Shown in pieces: positions 1 through 8,791 of a stretch of 64,000 nucleotides of DNA. A model generated the notes under the pieces. The model searched no databases. It saw only the letters and a list, made by a program, of their open reading frames with translations, and had not been told where the DNA came from. Positions within the stretch are counted from its first letter, which is position 1. Each line of letters opens with the position of its first letter. Source of the stretch: FEN-1219 sp963713355 (GTDB lineage: Bacteria; Pseudomonadota; Gammaproteobacteria; Steroidobacterales; Rariloculaceae); assembly GCA_963713355.1 (NCBI GenBank), contig CAVQLK010000010.1, positions 124,001-188,000 on the forward strand, given 5' to 3'. Made by a program: the position numbers and the translations under genes.

Positions 1-332
1 CCATTCTCGAGCCGATCGGCGACGAGGAGCTCGCGAAGGCGAAGAACTATCTGTCGCTGCGCTTCCCGGGCGACTTCGAGACGATCGGCGATCTCGCGGC
101 AAATCTCGAGCAGCTCGCGATCTACGGGCTGCCCGAGACGTACTACGCGGGCTACACCGCCGCGATTCGCGGCGTCACGGCCGCGACGGTGCAGCGCGCG
201 GCGGCCGCACACATAGAGCCCGACAGGCTCGCCGTGCTTGTCGTAGGCGACCGCGCTCGGATCGAGCCCGGCATTCGTGCGCTGAATCTCGGGGAGGTCC
301 GCATCGTCGACGTCGAGGACGTCGTGCCCTGA
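1..332 (+). CDS. M16 (pitrilysin/insulinase-like) peptidase, C-terminal end (5' truncated by window)
   Basis: This is the last 109 residues of a protein whose start lies before the window; the reading frame begins at base 3 and stops at 330-332. The tail matches the C-terminal half of M16 zinc peptidases: a helix with ELAKAKNYL, then RFPGDFETIGDLAANLEQ, then a YYAGYTAAIRGVTAATVQRAA segment and a final strand DRLAVLVVGD. This pattern (substrate-chamber helices followed by VVGD) is usual in periplasmic M16B peptidases that occur as tandem pairs. The HxxEH zinc site would be upstream and cannot be seen, so this copy could be either the active or the inactive partner. The family call is fairly secure from the tail; catalytic status is unknown. 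Confidence 0.7.
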   Translation, partial: ILEPIGDEELAKAKNYLSLRFPGDFETIGDLAANLEQLAIYGLPETYYAGYTAAIRGVTAATVQRAAAAHIEPDRLAVLVVGDRARIEPGIRALNLGEVRIVDVEDVVP

Positions 333-357
333 GCGCGTCGACGCTGCAGCGCCGCGG

Positions 358-1056
358 TTACTCGATGATCGTGCCGAATAGCTGGCCGATGCCAGCCGTC
401 GCAGCCATCGCGAGCGCACCCCAGAACGTCACGCGTGCAGCGGCAGCGCCGATTGCGGCGCCGCCCGCGCGCGCGGCGACAGCGCCGAGCGATGCCAAGA
501 AGACTAGCGCCGTCGCCGGCACTGCCCAGAGCGCGGCATGCACCGGCGCCAGCGCGGCGACGATCAGCGGAAGCAACGCGCCGCATGCGAAGCTCGCGGC
601 CGAGGCGCCCGCCGCCTGGAGCGGGCGCGCGCTCGATAGATCGGTGATCCCGAGCTCGTCACGTGCGTGCGCCCCTAGCGCATCGTGCGCCATCAGCTCG
701 TCGGCAACTTCCTTCGCGAGCTCGGGGCTCAAACCGCGGCTCATGTAGATGGCCATGAGCTCGCGGCGCTCGCCGGCGTCGTCGGCCTGAAGCTCACTGC
801 GCTCGCGTGCGAGATCTGCTTGCTCGCTGTCGGCCTGCGAGCTGACGGAGACATATTCGCCGGCCGCCATCGACATCGCGCCGGCGACGGCGCCGGCGAT
901 GCCCGCCGTCAGCAGAGCGCCGTGGCTCGCGTCGGCCGCCGCGACGCCGACTAGAAGGCTCGCCGTAGAGACGATGCCATCGTTCGCTCCGAGCACTGCC
1001 GCGCGCAGCCAGCCGACGCGAGCAAGGCGATGCGTTTCGCGGTGTCGCTTGGGCAT
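358..1056 (-). CDS. VIT1/CCC1-family membrane transporter (iron/manganese)
   Basis: A 232-residue membrane protein of the VIT/CCC1 family, which moves Fe2+ or Mn2+ across membranes. Near the N-terminus it has the family signature LRAAVLGANDGIVSTASLLVG, followed by the conserved AMSMAAGEYVSVSSQ helix. Next comes a charged cytosolic segment rich in Glu and Asp (about residues 75-125), the usual metal-binding region, and then two or three C-terminal membrane helices. Length is typical for bacterial members. It starts 11 bases after the stop of the TauE-like gene on the same strand, so the two are probably co-transcribed. The exact metal cannot be told from sequence. Confidence 0.85.
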   Translation of the reverse strand: MPKRHRETHRLARVGWLRAAVLGANDGIVSTASLLVGVAAADASHGALLTAGIAGAVAGAMSMAAGEYVSVSSQADSEQADLARERSELQADDAGERRELMAIYMSRGLSPELAKEVADELMAHDALGAHARDELGITDLSSARPLQAAGASAASFACGALLPLIVAALAPVHAALWAVPATALVFLASLGAVAARAGGAAIGAAAARVTFWGALAMAATAGIGQLFGTIIE

Positions 1057-1067
1057 GGGCCGCTAGT

Positions 1068-1829
1068 CTACAGGCCGGCACCGGCGAACAAGGCCACGGC
1101 AGAGCCTACGGTGATGACGACGACGACCCAGCGGACGAACGCGGCGCCGCGCTTGACGGCCAAGTGCGCGGCCGTCCACGCGCCCGCGCCTTGTCCGGCG
1201 CCGAGCAGGAGACCGAAGCTCCACTCGACCTGATCGTTGACAACGAACACGACGAGCGCCGCCGCCGTGAACACGAGTACGAGCAGATTCTTCATCGCGT
1301 TCGCGCCGATCACGTTGTAGCCGGCGCCGAGCACGAGGCCGGCGAGCAGGAACAGCCCGACGCTGACTTGAATAAAGCCGCCGTAGACGCCGATCGCGAA
1401 GAACAGCGGCACCTCGACAAGGAGGCGCGGTTCGCGTGGCGCGACTCGCGAGGCGATCCAGCGTTCCGGGTTCAGCAGCATCACGGCGAGCAGCACGAGC
1501 AGCAGTACGCCGATCGTTTGCCGCAACAGCTGCTCGTCGAGGTCGACAGCGAGCTCGGCACCGATGACGCCGCCGACGACCGACGGCACGATTAGCTTCC
1601 AAGAGCCTACCAGCGGCAAGGCGCCGCGCCGGCGGAACGTCGCCACGGAGACGATGCCCTGGAGCAGCACGCCGACGCGGTTCGTGCCGTTCGCAACGTT
1701 GGCCGGCAGCCCGAGCAGGATCAGCAGCGGCAACGTCAGCAGCGAGCCGCTGCCGGCGAGCGTATTGATGAAGCCCGCGGCGAAGCCGACGACGGGCACT
1801 GCAGCCAGCAACAGCGTGTGTCGATCCAT
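1068..1829 (-). CDS. TauE/SafE-family sulfite/anion exporter-like permease
   Basis: A 253-residue polytopic inner-membrane protein. The N-terminal half has the family's typical GFAAGFINTLAGSGSLLTLP and NGTNRVGVLLQ segments, and the second half repeats the fold from FAIGVYGGFIQVSVGLFLL onward. TauE/SafE proteins export sulfite, sulfoacetate or related organosulfur anions, but many are uncharacterised. The Met at 1829 was chosen because the upstream in-frame residues are a basic run unlike a membrane-protein start. It precedes the VIT-family gene by 11 bases on the same strand, suggesting one transcript. The substrate is unknown. Confidence 0.85.
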   Translation of the reverse strand: MDRHTLLLAAVPVVGFAAGFINTLAGSGSLLTLPLLILLGLPANVANGTNRVGVLLQGIVSVATFRRRGALPLVGSWKLIVPSVVGGVIGAELAVDLDEQLLRQTIGVLLLVLLAVMLLNPERWIASRVAPREPRLLVEVPLFFAIGVYGGFIQVSVGLFLLAGLVLGAGYNVIGANAMKNLLVLVFTAAALVVFVVNDQVEWSFGLLLGAGQGAGAWTAAHLAVKRGAAFVRWVVVVITVGSAVALFAGAGL

Positions 1830-1948
1830 GCGGCGGCGGCGAGGAGCCCGCGGAGAAGGGTGCCGCACTCTAGCCACTGGGCGCGCGGCCCGCCACTCCG
1901 CGGTGTACGATTCAACGAGTCATATCATCACCGTTGGAGGGCCTCGCC

Positions 1949-2953
1949 ATGCGTCAGACCATAGCGTTCGTTGCGGCGGCCTTTGCCATGCTGGCCGCCT
2001 GCGCCCCGGAGCCCGAATCCCCCACGGCCGAGTCGCCTCCGGCAGCGCCTGCGGCATCGCCGACGGTCGCCGCGCCGGCGACTCGACCGCTCGCCAATGC
2101 GGCCGTCAACGTGATCATGGCCGAGCGCGGCGGCTTCATTCCCGAGGGCATCGAGTACGACGAGGACAACGGCCGGTTCCTCACGGGCTCGCTCGCGGAA
2201 GGATCGATCTTCGTCTTCGAGCGCGACGGCCGCGTCGTGCCGTTCATTCGCGACGCGGAGCTCGTATCGTCGGTCGGCATCGAAGCCGACGAGGACAGGG
2301 ATCGCTTGCTCGTCACGAACTCGAACAGCGCCGTCTTCAACGATCAGAATGCCAGCGGTCACGCGAAGCTCGGTGTCTACCACCTGTCGACGGGCGAGCG
2401 GCTCGCGATGGTGGATTTAGGCGCAACGATTGCCGCGCCGGCGCGCTACTTCGCAAACGACGTGACCGTCGACCGCGAGGGCAACGCGTACGTCACGGAC
2501 TCGTTCGCGAACGCGATTTATCGCGTGACGCCGGGTTACGAGGCGTCGGTGCTGCACCGATTCACGGATCTGCCGCAAGGCGCGCTGCTGAACGGCATCG
2601 TCTACCACGACGGCGGCTATCTCTTGGCAGTTGCCGACGACCGCATTTACAAGGTGCCCGTCGCGAATCCCGCGGGCACGACGCAGGTCAACGTCAGCGA
2701 GCCCGTCGGCGGACAGGACGGCGTCGTGTTGACGGACGACGGGCGGCTCGTCGCGACGAGCAATAGCCAAACCGAGCCGCGGCTCGTCGCATTCACGAGC
2801 AACGACAACTGGCTATCGGCGCAGCGCGCCGGCGTCGCGATCTTGAACGGCCAGGCGACGACGGCTGCCGTCGTCGGCGACGAGATCTGGGCCGTGCACC
2901 CGCACTTCGCGGACGCGGAGCCGCCGACGATCGAGCTCGGTAATTTCCAGTAG
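1949..2953 (+). CDS. Lipoprotein with SMP-30/gluconolactonase-like beta-propeller
   Basis: A 334-residue exported protein. The ATG at 1949 has a GGAGG ribosome site at 1936-1940. The N-terminus is a lipoprotein signal peptide with lipobox LAAC, followed by a Pro/Ala-rich linker. The remainder shows repeated beta-strand blades such as IPEGIEYDEDNGRFLTGSLAEGSIFVF, VTVDREGNAYVTDSFANAIYRV and GIVYHDGGYLLAVADDRIYKV, which resemble SMP-30/gluconolactonase/NHL six-bladed propellers. Such proteins bind Ca2+ and hydrolyse lactones, or act as scaffolds. The ligand is not predictable. It ends back to back with the penicillin-acylase gene on the opposite strand. Confidence 0.75.
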   Translation: MRQTIAFVAAAFAMLAACAPEPESPTAESPPAAPAASPTVAAPATRPLANAAVNVIMAERGGFIPEGIEYDEDNGRFLTGSLAEGSIFVFERDGRVVPFIRDAELVSSVGIEADEDRDRLLVTNSNSAVFNDQNASGHAKLGVYHLSTGERLAMVDLGATIAAPARYFANDVTVDREGNAYVTDSFANAIYRVTPGYEASVLHRFTDLPQGALLNGIVYHDGGYLLAVADDRIYKVPVANPAGTTQVNVSEPVGGQDGVVLTDDGRLVATSNSQTEPRLVAFTSNDNWLSAQRAGVAILNGQATTAAVVGDEIWAVHPHFADAEPPTIELGNFQ

Positions 2954-5329
2954 CTACGGAGTGAGCTCGAAGCGCGTGACGGGCTCGCCGGCGAGAAACG
3001 GCGCCGGCGCGCCGTCGACCCAATCGCGCTGCTGATCGCGGAACTGCGGCGACAGGAAGTGACCGCTCTGGCCGCCCGCGAGCTCGAGCACGCCGTTCTC
3101 GGGCGCGCCGGGAGCGACGGCCATGCGCAGCACTGCGCCGTAGCTGGGAGCTGCGACGCGCAGCGAGATCATTGAGCCCGGCAATGACGCAGGCGGCAGC
3201 TTCAGGCGGCTGCCGAGAGGTCCGAGGCTTCCCGCAAACGGATGCGCTACGTCGAGCACGTTAACGTCGCCCCACTCGGCGTCGAGGGCGCCGTCGAGGT
3301 CGGCGAGCGCTTCGCGCAGCGCTTGCCGCAAGAGCGACGACCAGTCGGCGTGCTCGCTCGTCAGCAAGTGCGGCGGCCGCTCGTCGAGCAGGCGCCGCAG
3401 CGCCTCGTCGGCGAGCGGCCAGCGATAGACGAACTTTGGATCCGCTTCGATCGCCGGGGCGAGCAACGGCTCGATCGTGCGCTGGAGCAACGCGCGGTAG
3501 TACGCGTGCAGCATGCGAAACGCGGCTTGATCGACGTCGGCGCGGCCGTTCCATGCCTCCGCGAGGGCGCGGGCCCGCTCGAGCGCCGGCTCACGCTCGT
3601 CGCTCGCGACGACTTCGAGGATCGTGGCGCGGATCTGCTCGTAGCCTTCCGCCTGCGTGTCGAGCTGCATCGCGAGGAAGGCGCGCTCGTCGAACGTGCG
3701 CCGCTCGGCGAGCAGCTCGTCGATGCGCTTCGCGCGCAGGGGCCGCATCCACATGCGGCTCACGGTATCGGCTTGCTCGCGCGGCAGCGTGCGGTTGTTG
3801 GCGGTGAATAGCGCGCCGTCGCGGCCGCCGAGCGCACCCGGCGGCGGGCGTCGGCCCTGCCAAGAACGGCTGCCGTCCGCGAGCGACTCGGGCCGCGAGC
3901 CGTCGAAGCCGACGCGGCGCGGCAGCGGGCCGTTGATGACCCAGCCGATCTCGCCGGCTCGATCGGCGAGCACCCAGTTCAGCGACGGGCCGGCCCAGCG
4001 CGCGAGCAGCACACTGGCGCTCGCGACGTCGGTGGCTTCCGCGAGCCCCACGATGTCGAGATCGAGCCCTTGCGGCTCGAGCCAAGTCGCGTGCAGCGCC
4101 AGCGGCCGGCCGAGCCAATCCTTGGCGACGACGGGCCCCCAGCGCGTCACGCGCGTCTCGATGCGGAGCGGCTCCCCGCCCGCGACGGCGATCTCGGTGC
4201 CGCGGGTCGTGAAAGCTTCGTAACCATCGGGCGTCAGGTAGCGGTTCGGGTCCAAAGGATCGATCTCGACGACGACCCAGTCGCTCTGATCGGCATTACT
4301 GACCGTAGCGCCCCACGCGACGTCGTTGCTGGCGCCGATCAGCACGCCGGGCAGCCCCGGAATGCTGACGCCGCGCAACGCTTTGCTTCCCCATTCGAGC
4401 TCGACGCGATAGAAGATGTTGGGCAGGCGCAAGCTCAGGTGCGGATCGTTCGCGACGAGCGCGCGGCCGTCGACGCCGCGCGTCGCATCGACGGCCCAGT
4501 TGTTCGACGCGGGCCCGGTCAGCGGCGGCTCGACGCGCGGCACCGAATCGCGCGGGGGCGCAGGCCGCTGCCGCAGATCGACGACGTCGGCGCCGGGAAT
4601 CGGCAGCGGCACGTAGCCGCCCGTCGGATCGCTCGGCGAGCTTCCAAGCACGGGGCGATCGAAGCGCGACGTCGACGGCGTCAAGAAGTCATACAGCGGC
4701 GGCGGCAGCACGGCGTGCATGACGCCTTGCGGCTGCTCGTAGGAGTCGTTGTTCGAGAGCATCGTGTAGAACGTCAGCACGACGAGCAGGCTGTCCTCGG
4801 GCAGCCACGGCTGCGGTGCCGCGCCGGCGAGCCAGTATTCGGGCGGCCGCGCGCCGAGATCGGCGACGCCCGCGTTGACGCCGCCCGTGTATGCGTCGAG
4901 CCAGGCGACTTGCTCGGCCGGCAGCGCGGCGCGCAGCGCGCGTGCGTGCTCGCGGTAGCCGAACGGTCGTTGGGAGCGGTCGGCATCGAGAGCGCGCGCG
5001 CCGAACAGTTCCGAGAGCTCGCCGGCGCTCGAGCGGCGTAGCAAGTCCATCTGGAAGAAGCGCTCCTGCGCGTGCAAGTAACCTTGCGCGCGCAGCACGT
5101 CGAGGAACGATTCGCCGCGCACGGTGCCGATCGCCCGAGCGTCGAGCTCGACCGTGACGGGCGTCGTCAACCCCGGCAACGGCGCGTCGCCGGTACGCCG
5201 TGGCAGTGAGGCGGACAGGAAGGCGTAGACGGTGACGGCAAGCGCGAGCACCAGGCCGACCACTGCCGCGAGCACGCGTAATGCCAATCGAATACCCTCG
5301 TAGTCCGGCCTATCGTGAGTCCCGGCCAT
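2954..5329 (-). CDS. Penicillin acylase family protein (Ntn hydrolase precursor)
   Basis: A 791-residue precursor of the penicillin/acyl-homoserine-lactone acylase family, which splits amide bonds of acylated amines after self-cleavage. It has one N-terminal membrane helix or signal anchor (about residues 20-40), then the alpha-chain segment RAQGYLHAQERFFQMDLLRRSSAGEL. The motif GPASNNWAV supplies the N-terminal nucleophile Ser of the beta chain (about Ser275), and LVANDPHLSLRLPNIFYRVELE and ASNDVAWGATVSNAD follow as expected. The start at 5329 was chosen because it precedes the hydrophobic anchor. No strong ribosome site is visible. It is divergent from the PDZ gene with about 70 bases between. 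The substrate (beta-lactam, AHL or other N-acyl compound) cannot be inferred. Confidence 0.88.
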   Translation of the reverse strand: MAGTHDRPDYEGIRLALRVLAAVVGLVLALAVTVYAFLSASLPRRTGDAPLPGLTTPVTVELDARAIGTVRGESFLDVLRAQGYLHAQERFFQMDLLRRSSAGELSELFGARALDADRSQRPFGYREHARALRAALPAEQVAWLDAYTGGVNAGVADLGARPPEYWLAGAAPQPWLPEDSLLVVLTFYTMLSNNDSYEQPQGVMHAVLPPPLYDFLTPSTSRFDRPVLGSSPSDPTGGYVPLPIPGADVVDLRQRPAPPRDSVPRVEPPLTGPASNNWAVDATRGVDGRALVANDPHLSLRLPNIFYRVELEWGSKALRGVSIPGLPGVLIGASNDVAWGATVSNADQSDWVVVEIDPLDPNRYLTPDGYEAFTTRGTEIAVAGGEPLRIETRVTRWGPVVAKDWLGRPLALHATWLEPQGLDLDIVGLAEATDVASASVLLARWAGPSLNWVLADRAGEIGWVINGPLPRRVGFDGSRPESLADGSRSWQGRRPPPGALGGRDGALFTANNRTLPREQADTVSRMWMRPLRAKRIDELLAERRTFDERAFLAMQLDTQAEGYEQIRATILEVVASDEREPALERARALAEAWNGRADVDQAAFRMLHAYYRALLQRTIEPLLAPAIEADPKFVYRWPLADEALRRLLDERPPHLLTSEHADWSSLLRQALREALADLDGALDAEWGDVNVLDVAHPFAGSLGPLGSRLKLPPASLPGSMISLRVAAPSYGAVLRMAVAPGAPENGVLELAGGQSGHFLSPQFRDQQRDWVDGAPAPFLAGEPVTRFELTP

Positions 5330-5398
5330 TATTGCCGTTGAACGCTGTTGGCACACGCCGGTCCAACGCCACGGACTGACGGCAAGTCGGTGATCGAC

Positions 5399-6334
5399 AT
5401 GTTGAAGACGGTGCTACTCGTCCTCGCGGGTCTCGGAGCCGGCCTCGCGATCGCCTCCTGGCTGCAGCCGAGCTCGACGACACCGCGCGCCGAGGCCGAA
5501 GCGGCGAGCCGTGCGGCTTCTGCCGAACGGTCGAACGCCGACGATGCGAGACTCTCCGAGGGAAGGCTCGCGGCGCTCGAGGATGCGTTCGCTGCGGAAG
5601 TCGACGAGCGCGTCGCGCTCGAAGCACGCGTAGCCGAGCTCTCGGCCGAGCTCGAAGCGCTCGGCGACGGTTCCGCGCGGGCGCCGCGCGCCGGTGACGC
5701 CGCGACCGAGGTACGTGATCGGGGCGATCTCGATCCGGCCGATATCGCAGAAGCGCGCGCGCGTGTTCGGCGCGACGCCCGCGCTACTCCCGAGGAGCGG
5801 CAGCGGCGCAGTGTCGAGCAGCTGATCGCCGCCGGCTTCGCGCCGGATCGAGCCGAGTGGATCAACCGCCGCACGCAGGAGCTGCGCATGCAGGGCATGC
5901 AAGCGCAATACGAGGCGAGACGCGACGGGCGCGCGCCGCCGGCCGACGTCGAGGCAACGGCGTTGCGAACGGAGCTCGGCGACCAAGACTACGAGCGTTT
6001 CCTTACCGCGATGGGCCGCCCGACGACCGTCGACATCACGGGCGTGCTCGCGAGCTCGCCCGCTGAGCGCGCCGGGTTGCAGGAGGGCGACGAGATCGTC
6101 GCCTACGACGGCAAACGCGTGTTCGACGTCCAGGAGCTGAACGAGCTGACGCTTGGAGGCGCAAGCGGCGAGTCCGTCGTCGTCGACGTTCGCCGCAGCG
6201 GTCAGAATCTTCAGATCGTCCTGCCGCGTGGGCCGCTCGGCATTTGGCGGCGGTTTTCGAGGTCCGCCCATCCCCGCGGGACGGTGAGCTTAAGTTTCCC
6301 CCCGCGAGTGGTTAGACCTATCTGCGGTGGCTAG
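5399..6334 (+). CDS. PDZ-domain membrane-anchored protein with coiled-coil segment
   Basis: A roughly 311-residue protein starting MLKTVLLVLAGLGAGLAIASW, an uncleaved membrane anchor or signal peptide. A heptad-like, Ala/Glu-rich coiled coil follows (about residues 30-85), then a charged helix region with RATPEERQRRSVEQLIAAGF. A C-terminal PDZ domain (about 215-290) has TGVLASSPAERAGLQEGDEIVAYDGKRVF and ends at LPRGPLG. PDZ domains bind C-termini of partner proteins, often substrates of periplasmic proteases. The residues after LPRGPLGI look non-coding in composition; dropping one T near 6243 gives a tail GGGFRGPPIPAGR ending at 6287, so a one-base frameshift is possible. An in-frame GTG at 5390 is an alternative start. 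Confidence 0.7.
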   Translation: MLKTVLLVLAGLGAGLAIASWLQPSSTTPRAEAEAASRAASAERSNADDARLSEGRLAALEDAFAAEVDERVALEARVAELSAELEALGDGSARAPRAGDAATEVRDRGDLDPADIAEARARVRRDARATPEERQRRSVEQLIAAGFAPDRAEWINRRTQELRMQGMQAQYEARRDGRAPPADVEATALRTELGDQDYERFLTAMGRPTTVDITGVLASSPAERAGLQEGDEIVAYDGKRVFDVQELNELTLGGASGESVVVDVRRSGQNLQIVLPRGPLGIWRRFSRSAHPRGTVSLSFPPRVVRPICGG

Positions 6335-6364
6335 AATGGCCCGCTTTAGGTCCGGCTTAACTCA

Positions 6365-7339
6365 ATGTCCTTACAAGAAAAGTTCGGGAAGCTCGAAGCG
6401 CACCTGAAGCGTCTCGTCGTCGGTCAAGAACGGTTGCTGAATCGCATGCTCGTCGCGCTTTTGAGCGACGGGCACCTGCTCGTTGAGGGTGCGCCGGGGC
6501 TCGCGAAGACGCGCGCGATCAAGGTCTTGAGCCACAGCGTCGAAGGCGATTTCCATCGCTTGCAGTTCACGCCGGATCTGCTGCCGGCGGACCTCACGGG
6601 CACGGAGATCTACCGGCCGCAAGACGGCTCGTTCGTGTTCCGGCAAGGACCGTTGTTTCACAACCTCGTGCTCGCCGACGAGGTCAACCGAGCGCCCGCG
6701 AAGGTGCAGTCCGCGCTGCTCGAGGCGATGGGCGAGCGGCAGATCACGGTCGGCTCCGTGACGTATCCGCTGCCGCCGCTCTTCATGGTCATGGCGACGC
6801 AGAATCCGATCGAGCAGGAAGGAACATATCCGCTGCCCGAGGCGCAGCTCGACCGCTTCCTGCTGCACGTGTTAGTCAACTATCCCGATGCGGCCGGCGA
6901 GCGCGCGATCCTCGAGCTCAACCGCGCGGAGCAGAAGCGCTCTGTGACCGACGAGCAGCTGTTCACGGCGCCCGAGGTGCTCACGCAGAAGGAAGTGCTC
7001 GCCGCGCGGCTGCAGGTGCTCGACCAGCACCTCTCGGAGCCGCTCAACGAGTACATCGTTCAGATCGTCCTTGCTACGCGCTCGCCCGAGCGCTACGGCG
7101 ACGATCTCAAGGGCGTGCTGCAGTACGGCGCGAGTCCGCGCGCGACGATTGCGCTCGATCGCGGCGCACGCGCTCATGCGTGGCTCGCGGGCCGCGACTA
7201 CGTGACGCCCGAGGACGTGCAAGGCTTGGCGCACGATGTGCTGCGCCATCGGATCCTGCTCGGCTTCGAGGCCGAAGCCGCCGGCCGCACGCCGAATGAG
7301 ATCGTCGACACGCTGCTCGCGAGAATCGGAGTGCCGTGA
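6365..7339 (+). CDS. MoxR-family AAA+ ATPase
   Basis: A 324-residue cytoplasmic MoxR ATPase. The Walker A motif GAPGLAKT lies at residues 42-49, Walker B with DEVNRA at 105-110, and sensor 1 region ATQNPIEQEGTYPLPEAQLDRF follows, all intact. MoxR proteins act as chaperones that mature or activate partner VWA-domain proteins. This one heads an operon of DUF58, DUF4381, two VWA proteins and BatD, the standard MoxR-Bat arrangement. It is followed one base later by the DUF58 gene. A weak TAGAAT hexamer lies at 6332-6337, with no clear -35 box. Confidence 0.93.
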   Translation: MSLQEKFGKLEAHLKRLVVGQERLLNRMLVALLSDGHLLVEGAPGLAKTRAIKVLSHSVEGDFHRLQFTPDLLPADLTGTEIYRPQDGSFVFRQGPLFHNLVLADEVNRAPAKVQSALLEAMGERQITVGSVTYPLPPLFMVMATQNPIEQEGTYPLPEAQLDRFLLHVLVNYPDAAGERAILELNRAEQKRSVTDEQLFTAPEVLTQKEVLAARLQVLDQHLSEPLNEYIVQIVLATRSPERYGDDLKGVLQYGASPRATIALDRGARAHAWLAGRDYVTPEDVQGLAHDVLRHRILLGFEAEAAGRTPNEIVDTLLARIGVP

Positions 7340-7340
7340 G

Positions 7341-8273
7341 ATGACGGCGCAGCTCGCGCGCACCCTGTCATCGCCGGTGCAGGCCACGCTCGCGGATCTC
7401 CTGCGGCTGCGCCCGGCAGGCGAGTCGCTGCGGCTCACTGCGCCCCGAGCTCGCGTGGCGATCGAGGGGGGCCACGTGTCGCCGTACAAGGGCCGCGGCG
7501 TCGAGTTCGACGAGTCGCGCCCGTACCAGCCGGGCGACGATCTGCGCACGATGGACTGGCGCGTGACGGCGCGCACGGGTAAGCCGCACACGAAGGTGTT
7601 CCGCGAGGAACGCAACCGCCCCGTCTTCGTCTGGCTCGACCTGCGACGGCCGATGCTGTTTGCGACGCGCGGCGCGTTCAAGGGCGTGCGCGCGGCCGAG
7701 GTCGCCGCACTCGTGGCGTGGAGCGCGGTCGCGAACGGCGACCGCCTCGGCGGCCTCGTGTTCTCCGAGACCGAGCATCACGAGCAGCGGCCGGCGCTCG
7801 GCTCGCGCGCGGCATTGCGGCTCCTGCAGACCGTTTGCACCGCGTCTCTCTGGCGGCCGCCGACGACGGCCGAGACCCTCGAGACCGATGCCGAGCGCGC
7901 CTTGCAGCGTCTCACGCGCGTCGCCCGCCCCGGCAGCCTGATCTTCCTGATCAGCGACTTCCGCAGGCTTGGCGCAGACTACGAGCGGTACCTCAACGAG
8001 CTTTCCGTGCACTGCGACCTCCTGCTAGTGCATTGTTACGATGCCGTCGAAGCCGAACTTCCGCCGCCGGGCCGCTATCGAATCCAGGGCGTCGACCGGT
8101 CGTTCAGCATCGAGACCGGCAACGAAGCCATGCGCCGGCGGTACCGCGAGCGGTTTGCGGCGCGGCGCGCGTCGCTCGAGGCGCTGTGCCGAAGGCCGGG
8201 TATCCGCCTCGTCGATTGCCCTACCGATGCAGACCCGCGTAGCGTGCTGAACCGGAAGTTTCGATCACGATGA
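7341..8273 (+). CDS. DUF58 domain-containing protein (Bat operon)
   Basis: A 310-residue soluble protein of the DUF58 family. The diagnostic block YQPGDDLRTMDWRVTARTG followed by KVFREERNRPVFVWLDLR is at about residues 55-100, and the C-terminal half is VWA-like (SLIFLISDFRRLG). DUF58 proteins are regular partners of MoxR ATPases. The ATG at 7341 immediately follows the moxR stop, and the gene's own TGA overlaps the next ATG (ATGA at 8270-8273), indicating translational coupling. Its biochemical role is not established in the family. Within the operon it probably belongs to the membrane-associated Bat complex implicated in stress or oxygen tolerance. Confidence 0.88.
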   Translation: MTAQLARTLSSPVQATLADLLRLRPAGESLRLTAPRARVAIEGGHVSPYKGRGVEFDESRPYQPGDDLRTMDWRVTARTGKPHTKVFREERNRPVFVWLDLRRPMLFATRGAFKGVRAAEVAALVAWSAVANGDRLGGLVFSETEHHEQRPALGSRAALRLLQTVCTASLWRPPTTAETLETDAERALQRLTRVARPGSLIFLISDFRRLGADYERYLNELSVHCDLLLVHCYDAVEAELPPPGRYRIQGVDRSFSIETGNEAMRRRYRERFAARRASLEALCRRPGIRLVDCPTDADPRSVLNRKFRSR

Positions 8274-8788
8274 ATCCGACAGTCGACGTTAGCCAGCTGC
8301 CGCTGCGCGACATTCATCTGCCGACGCCAGTCGGCTGGTGGCCGCCCGCGCTCGGCTGGTGGCTGCTTGCGGCGCTCGTGCTCGCGGGCGCGACGCTCTA
8401 TGCCATTCATTACTATCGCGCACGCCACAAGCGGGCCGCGTTGCACGCGATGACGCGCCTGCGCGCTGCGCTCGAGCAAGGCGCCGAGCCCGTCGCATGC
8501 CTGCAGTACTTGTCGACCGTGCTGCGCCGTTTCGCGATGACCTCGGTCGCGCGCACGCGTGCCGCCGCCGAGCCCCACGTTGCGGGCCTGATCGGCGATC
8601 GCTGGCTCAACTACCTCGACGAGCGGTGGGCGAAAACGGAGTTCAGCGCAGGGCTGGGCCGGCAGTTGCTGGCTGCGCCGTACGCGCGGCCGAACAGTAT
8701 CGAGCGCGACAAGGCTCTCGAGCTCACGGCCCTTTGCACGGCATGGCTCACCGCCCAACCGACGACCAACAGGCCGAGGCGGGCATAG
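8270..8788 (+). CDS. DUF4381 domain-containing membrane protein (Bat operon)
   Basis: A 172-residue protein with one membrane helix near the N-terminus (about residues 23-42, PALGWWLLAALVLAGATLYA) and a basic cytoplasmic tail (HYYRARHKRAALHAMTRLRAAL). The N-terminal LRDIHLPTPVGWWPPALGWW is typical of DUF4381 proteins, which sit between DUF58 and BatA genes in proteobacterial Bat operons. The start codon overlaps the DUF58 stop by four bases and the BatA gene begins three bases after its stop. No enzymatic motif is seen. Function is inferred only from operon membership. Confidence 0.85.
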   Translation: MNPTVDVSQLPLRDIHLPTPVGWWPPALGWWLLAALVLAGATLYAIHYYRARHKRAALHAMTRLRAALEQGAEPVACLQYLSTVLRRFAMTSVARTRAAAEPHVAGLIGDRWLNYLDERWAKTEFSAGLGRQLLAAPYARPNSIERDKALELTALCTAWLTAQPTTNRPRRA

Positions 8789-8791
8789 CTC

